A DNA stretch of 64,000 bases from Akkermansiaceae bacterium. GTDB taxonomy: Bacteria > Verrucomicrobiota > Verrucomicrobiia > Verrucomicrobiales > DEV007. This document shows positions 61,299-64,000 of this stretch, piece by piece. Position 1 is the first letter of the stretch; each line of letters begins with the position of its first letter. The notes below the pieces were generated by a model. That model made no database searches and was not told where the DNA came from. It saw only the letters and a list, made by a program, of their open reading frames with translations. Location: contig JACKQC010000002.1 in assembly GCA_024233085.1 (NCBI GenBank), positions 124,001 to 188,000 of the forward strand, written 5' to 3'. The position numbers and the translations under genes were made by a program.

Positions 61299-62138
61299 AT
61301 GTTTCCCCAAGATTATCCAGCCGAAGAGGAAGGCGATTTCATCGAGGGCATCGACACCTACTGCGACCGCTGGTGCGAACGCTGCGCGATGACCGCCAAA
61401 TGCCGCCTCTACGCCGGCGAATCCCTGCGCGATGCCCTGGGCGGCGAAGACGAGGACGGCGAAACGCAGGCCGAAGCCGCCGGCGAAACCCCGGGCGGCC
61501 CGGTAGCCGGCGATCCCTTCGGCTCCGGCGATTTCGGACCCTTCGCCGATCCCGACTTTGACGAGGACGACGGCGAGGCGTGGAAATTCGAGGAGGAAGA
61601 CGACGAGGAAATGGCGCGGTATTTCGAGCAGGCCGAACGACGCCAGCGCGAGGCCCGCAACCATCCCTGCGCCACCGAGAGCGCCGACTATCTCGACCGC
61701 GTAAACCGGTGGCTCAAGGAAAACCGCGCCTGGCTCGCCGCGCGCGGATTCGACCTCGATTCGCCCCCGGTTCGGCTTCGTCCCGGCCAGACTCCCGAGA
61801 CGGACGCCGAGCGCCTCCACGACGCCGCCGAGATCATCCTCTGGTTTCATACCCAGATCCATGTGAAGCTCCAGCGCGCGCTCGGCAGCCAGGTCGAGGA
61901 ACTCGACGCCCCCGATTACCGGGATTGCGAGTGGCCCAGCGACGCCGACGGCTCCGCCAAGGTCGCTCTTGTCGGCATCGACCGCAGCCTCTCCGCCTGG
62001 ACCGCCCTGCGCGAGCTTTACCCCGAAAAGGACGGCGAGATTTTCGAAATCCTCGTCCCGCTCGACAATCTTCGCCGCCTCGCCGAGCAGCAGTTTCCCA
62101 AGGCCCGCGCCTTCAAACGGCCCGGTTTTGACGAATAA
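61299..62138 (+). CDS. Acidic protein with N-terminal Cys cluster, unknown function
   Basis: The 279-residue cytoplasmic protein has an N-terminal cluster of four cysteines, CDRWCERCAMTAKC (22-35), which fits a zinc or iron-sulfur site. A strongly acidic Gly/Asp/Glu-rich region follows (about 48-105). The C-terminal ~160 residues look helical (DRVNRWLKENRAWLAARGF, AAEIILWFHTQIHVKLQRAL, LRELYPEKDGEIFEILVPL). I do not recognise a family. Similar cysteine openings occur in hypothetical proteins of Bacteroidota and Verrucomicrobiota. The position 21 bp after xth suggests a shared transcript. Confidence 0.65.
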   Translation: MFPQDYPAEEEGDFIEGIDTYCDRWCERCAMTAKCRLYAGESLRDALGGEDEDGETQAEAAGETPGGPVAGDPFGSGDFGPFADPDFDEDDGEAWKFEEEDDEEMARYFEQAERRQREARNHPCATESADYLDRVNRWLKENRAWLAARGFDLDSPPVRLRPGQTPETDAERLHDAAEIILWFHTQIHVKLQRALGSQVEELDAPDYRDCEWPSDADGSAKVALVGIDRSLSAWTALRELYPEKDGEIFEILVPLDNLRRLAEQQFPKARAFKRPGFDE

Positions 62139-62150
62139 AATAAGCCGACC

Positions 62151-62183
62151 CAACAGGGTTGGGTCGGCGACTCGACCCTGTTG
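62151..62183. repeat. Palindromic repeat copy 8 (CAACAGGG subtype)
   Basis: Arms CAACAGGGTTGGGTCG and CGACTCGACCCTGTTG. It starts 12 bp after the stop of the Cys-cluster gene and 78 bp before the next gene. Confidence 0.88.
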
Positions 62184-62261
62184 CCTCCCGGCCGGACGCG
62201 CGCTCCGCGGCGGTGAAATGGGACTTGGATTCGGCCGGCATTCGCCGGATACTTTGGCGCC

Positions 62262-62798
62262 ATGAAAACACCCCGCTTCCTTCCGTTTCTGTGCCTTTCC
62301 GCCGCCCTGCTCGGCCTCGCGCCGGCGGCGAATGCCGGTTTTTTTGACGACAGCGCCGTCTTCAAGCTCCTGCTCGGAGACTGGGAAGCCGCGGGCGACC
62401 TCAAAAACCTCGAGGACGGGAGCACCGTCCATGTGGTCGAGACCTGGAAGGGCGAAGCGCGCGACGGCGGGAAATCCTTCCTCATGAAAGGCCGCCGCAC
62501 AATCGGTGACGATCCCGAGCACACCTTCGAGTGGGAATATCTTTACAACCCCGCCACCGAACTGGTCGAGGGCGTCATGCGCATGTCCACCAGCGAAAAC
62601 GAGACCCGTCTCGAGGTCCAGATCTCCGAAGCGGAGGGCACCATCACCCTCAAAGCGCCCCTCGGCGCGGACGGCTCCGAACTCCGCATCGTCAACAAAA
62701 TCGAAAAGGACAAGGTCGTCGGCACCGTCACCCTGACCGACGCGAACGGGAAGACCACCATGCGGGGCGACATCGTCCATCACCGGCCCGCCGAGTAA
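62262..62798 (+). CDS. Small secreted lipocalin-like protein, unknown function
   Basis: The 178-residue protein has a signal peptide (MKTPRFLPFLCLSAALLGL, cleaved near ANAGFF). The rest (LLLGDWEAAGDLKNLEDGST, VVETWKGEARDGGKSFLMKG, TFEWEYLYNPATELVEGVM) is predicted all-beta and resembles the DUF1579/lipocalin-like proteins in which an LxGxW motif opens a barrel. The function is unknown; binding of a small hydrophobic ligand is a guess from the fold. Confidence 0.68.
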   Translation: MKTPRFLPFLCLSAALLGLAPAANAGFFDDSAVFKLLLGDWEAAGDLKNLEDGSTVHVVETWKGEARDGGKSFLMKGRRTIGDDPEHTFEWEYLYNPATELVEGVMRMSTSENETRLEVQISEAEGTITLKAPLGADGSELRIVNKIEKDKVVGTVTLTDANGKTTMRGDIVHHRPAE

Positions 62799-62832
62799 GA
62801 TCCGAAATCTGAATACCGATATTACTGAAACC

Positions 62833-63471
62833 GTGCAACGTCCGCTCTCCGTCATCACCTGTGTGCTGGTCCCGGCGGCGATTCTCTTTTCCGGGATCGC
62901 GTTTGGTGTCGCCTATGGTTACAAGGCGTTTCGCCACCTCGGTCGCGAGGACGGACGCGGCTCCGCGCCGCCGGGATTCGGCGTGGAAATCCTCGAGCCG
63001 GGCCGCCGCACCCTCTGGCTGCATACCTACACGGTTTTTGACGGACGCGCCTACGAATCGGGCGAGCGACTTCCCCAGGGCGCGAAAGCGGTCGTGACCG
63101 ACGAAGCGACCGGCGAAACGATCGTGCTGAACCCCTATTTTTCGGCCCGAAAAAGCCTCGGCAACGACATCGCGGTGTCGCTCGGCACCTTCGAGGTCGA
63201 AAATCCCACGCGCCTGACCGTCTCCGTCGGCGGCGTGCGAAATCCGGTCGTTCTTTCCGTCGCACCGGTGAAGCTGGGCGAAATTTTCGGCGCCATCATC
63301 AAACTGACCGGCATCGGCGCCATCACGCTGTTTCTCGCCGCGGCGGCGCTGATCGTGATGCTGAAACGGCGCCGCGACGCCATCGAGGCCGCGAAACACG
63401 AAGGCGGCGGGACTTTTGGCGGCGGCGGGAGCGGAGCGAGCGCCTTCCGCGGCGACGGCGACGATTTCTGA
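62833..63471 (+). CDS. Membrane protein of unknown function with two transmembrane segments
   Basis: 212 residues from a GTG start at 62833 (MQRPLSVITCVLV). One N-terminal membrane helix and one near residue 155-175 (TGIGAITLFLAAAALIVMLK) enclose a ~120-residue beta-rich extracytoplasmic domain. The cytoplasmic tail is Gly-rich (GGGTFGGGGSGASAFRG). No family recognised. It is 34 bp downstream of the lipocalin-like gene and ends 2 bp before palindromic repeat copy 9. Confidence 0.65.
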   Translation: MQRPLSVITCVLVPAAILFSGIAFGVAYGYKAFRHLGREDGRGSAPPGFGVEILEPGRRTLWLHTYTVFDGRAYESGERLPQGAKAVVTDEATGETIVLNPYFSARKSLGNDIAVSLGTFEVENPTRLTVSVGGVRNPVVLSVAPVKLGEIFGAIIKLTGIGAITLFLAAAALIVMLKRRRDAIEAAKHEGGGTFGGGGSGASAFRGDGDDF

Positions 63472-63473
63472 CC

Positions 63474-63510
63474 CGACAGGGTTGACTCTTTGACTTAACC
63501 CTGTTGGGTC
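63474..63510. repeat. Palindromic repeat copy 9 (CAACAGGG subtype, divergent)
   Basis: Arms CGACAGGGTTGACTC and GACTTAACCCTGTTGGG. It lies 2 bp after the stop of the preceding membrane protein gene and 57 bp before recQ. Confidence 0.85.
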
Positions 63511-63567
63511 GAAAAAGACGCGCCGCCGCGATTGCGCGCGCCGGTTTTTTGGCCCACCCTCCGGGGT

Positions 63568-64000
63568 ATGCCCGACACGACCTCCAGCGGCCCCGCCGCC
63601 GAAACGCGCGACGCCCGCGAGGCGCTGGAGCGCCACTTCGGGTTCGGGGAATTTCTCGCCGGTCAGGAGCGCGTCGTGTCCGCCCTGCTGGCGGGACGGG
63701 ACGCGCTGGTGGTCATGCCGACCGGCGGCGGGAAATCGCTCTGCTACCAGCTTCCGGCGCTGGTGATGGACGGCGTGACGCTGGTCATCAGCCCGCTGAT
63801 CGCGCTGATGAAAGACCAGGTGGACGGGCTCGTCCGGCGCGGCGTGCCGGCCACGATGATCAACAGCACGCTGTCCCCCTCCGAACAACAGGCGCGCATC
63901 CAGGAAATGCGGCGGGGAAAACACAAGCTCGTCTATGTCGCGCCGGAGCGCTTCCGCAGCCAGGCGTTCACCAACGCGCTGAGCCAGGTCGAGATCGCCC
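63568..64000 (+). CDS. recQ: ATP-dependent DNA helicase RecQ (3' partial)
   Basis: The first 144 codons are in the window, from the ATG at 63568 (MPDTTSSGPAAETRDA). The RecQ opening HFGFGEFLAGQERVVSALL is followed by the Walker A motif MPTGGGKSLCYQLPA. Next come motif Ia LVISPLIALMKDQVDGL and the TMINSTLSPSEQ and YVAPERF segments. RecQ unwinds DNA in recombination and repair. The gene continues past the window end. Confidence 0.93.
   Translation, partial: MPDTTSSGPAAETRDAREALERHFGFGEFLAGQERVVSALLAGRDALVVMPTGGGKSLCYQLPALVMDGVTLVISPLIALMKDQVDGLVRRGVPATMINSTLSPSEQQARIQEMRRGKHKLVYVAPERFRSQAFTNALSQVEIA

Noticed and set aside
1..64000. tRNA, rRNA, CRISPR arrays, integrases or insertion-sequence transposases
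   Set aside because: None was recognised on either strand; the repeats found are dispersed palindromes, not regularly spaced arrays, and no transposase-like frame accompanies them.

Overview
The window looks like a chromosomal segment of a high-GC member of the Verrucomicrobiota (PVC superphylum). The reasons are three Tat-exported DUF1501 proteins, a PSCyt1/DUF1549/DUF1553 cytochrome protein paired with one of them, a formylglycine sulfatase, an ASPIC/VCBS-repeat protein, a GldA/GldF/GldG-like ABC module with a DUF4340 protein, several very large secreted proteins, and few strong Shine-Dalgarno sequences. No rRNA, tRNA, CRISPR array, prophage or transposase gene was recognised. Genus-level assignment is not possible from the sequence alone.

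Layout. 1-11.6 kb: the end of an exported TIM-barrel protein, then an exopolysaccharide locus. The locus has a Wzx-like flippase on + and a six-gene - strand operon (Wzc-like kinase, polyprenyl glycosylphosphotransferase, Wzy-like polymerase, GT2, GT4, PIG-L deacetylase), driven from an AT-rich region near 11.3 kb. 11.7-18.2 kb: one giant secreted protein of about 2160 residues. 18.2-25.2 kb: a lone GspE/PilB-type ATPase, a DUF1501 protein, a NanA/DapA-type lyase, an ASPIC/VCBS protein and a MarR regulator. 25.6-29.2 kb: galU plus a glucuronokinase-like GHMP kinase, then another DUF1501 protein. 29.2-31.1 kb: a VapBC toxin-antitoxin pair bracketed by short repeats, then a TIM-barrel epimerase. 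31.1-36 kb: the glycine cleavage genes gcvP, gcvH and gcvT, interrupted by an oppositely oriented cytochrome c lipoprotein. 36-46 kb: a rhomboid-like membrane protein, a beta-lactamase-like/NamZ fusion, a DsbD-N-like protein, a SET-domain protein with a polylysine tail, an LRR lipoprotein, a macro-domain protein, a dGTPase and an MFS transporter. 46-50.5 kb: the PSCyt1-DUF1549-DUF1553 and DUF1501 pair. 50.5-52.3 kb: an ATPase/DUF4276 pair that resembles OLD/PARIS-type two-gene defence modules. 52.6-54.8 kb: sulfatase and a small secreted protein. 54.9-60.3 kb: Gld-like ABC operon. 60.5-64 kb: exonuclease III, three poorly characterised proteins and the start of recQ.

The most striking pattern is a family of about 37-bp imperfect palindromes, with arms close to CAACAGGGTTGGGTC and GACYYAACCCTGTTG. 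There are nine copies in 64 kb, nearly all touching the 3' end of a gene. Two copies supply the last codon or codons and the stop codon of a gene (the first TIM-barrel protein and gcvP). One copy is read through in frame and encodes the linker between the beta-lactamase-like and NamZ halves of the fusion protein. Two other short repeat families are present: a 123-bp inverted-repeat element between convergent genes at 21.6 kb, and copies of ATTCGTGTCCATTCGTGG that flank vapBC. No enzyme that could move these elements is visible in the window.
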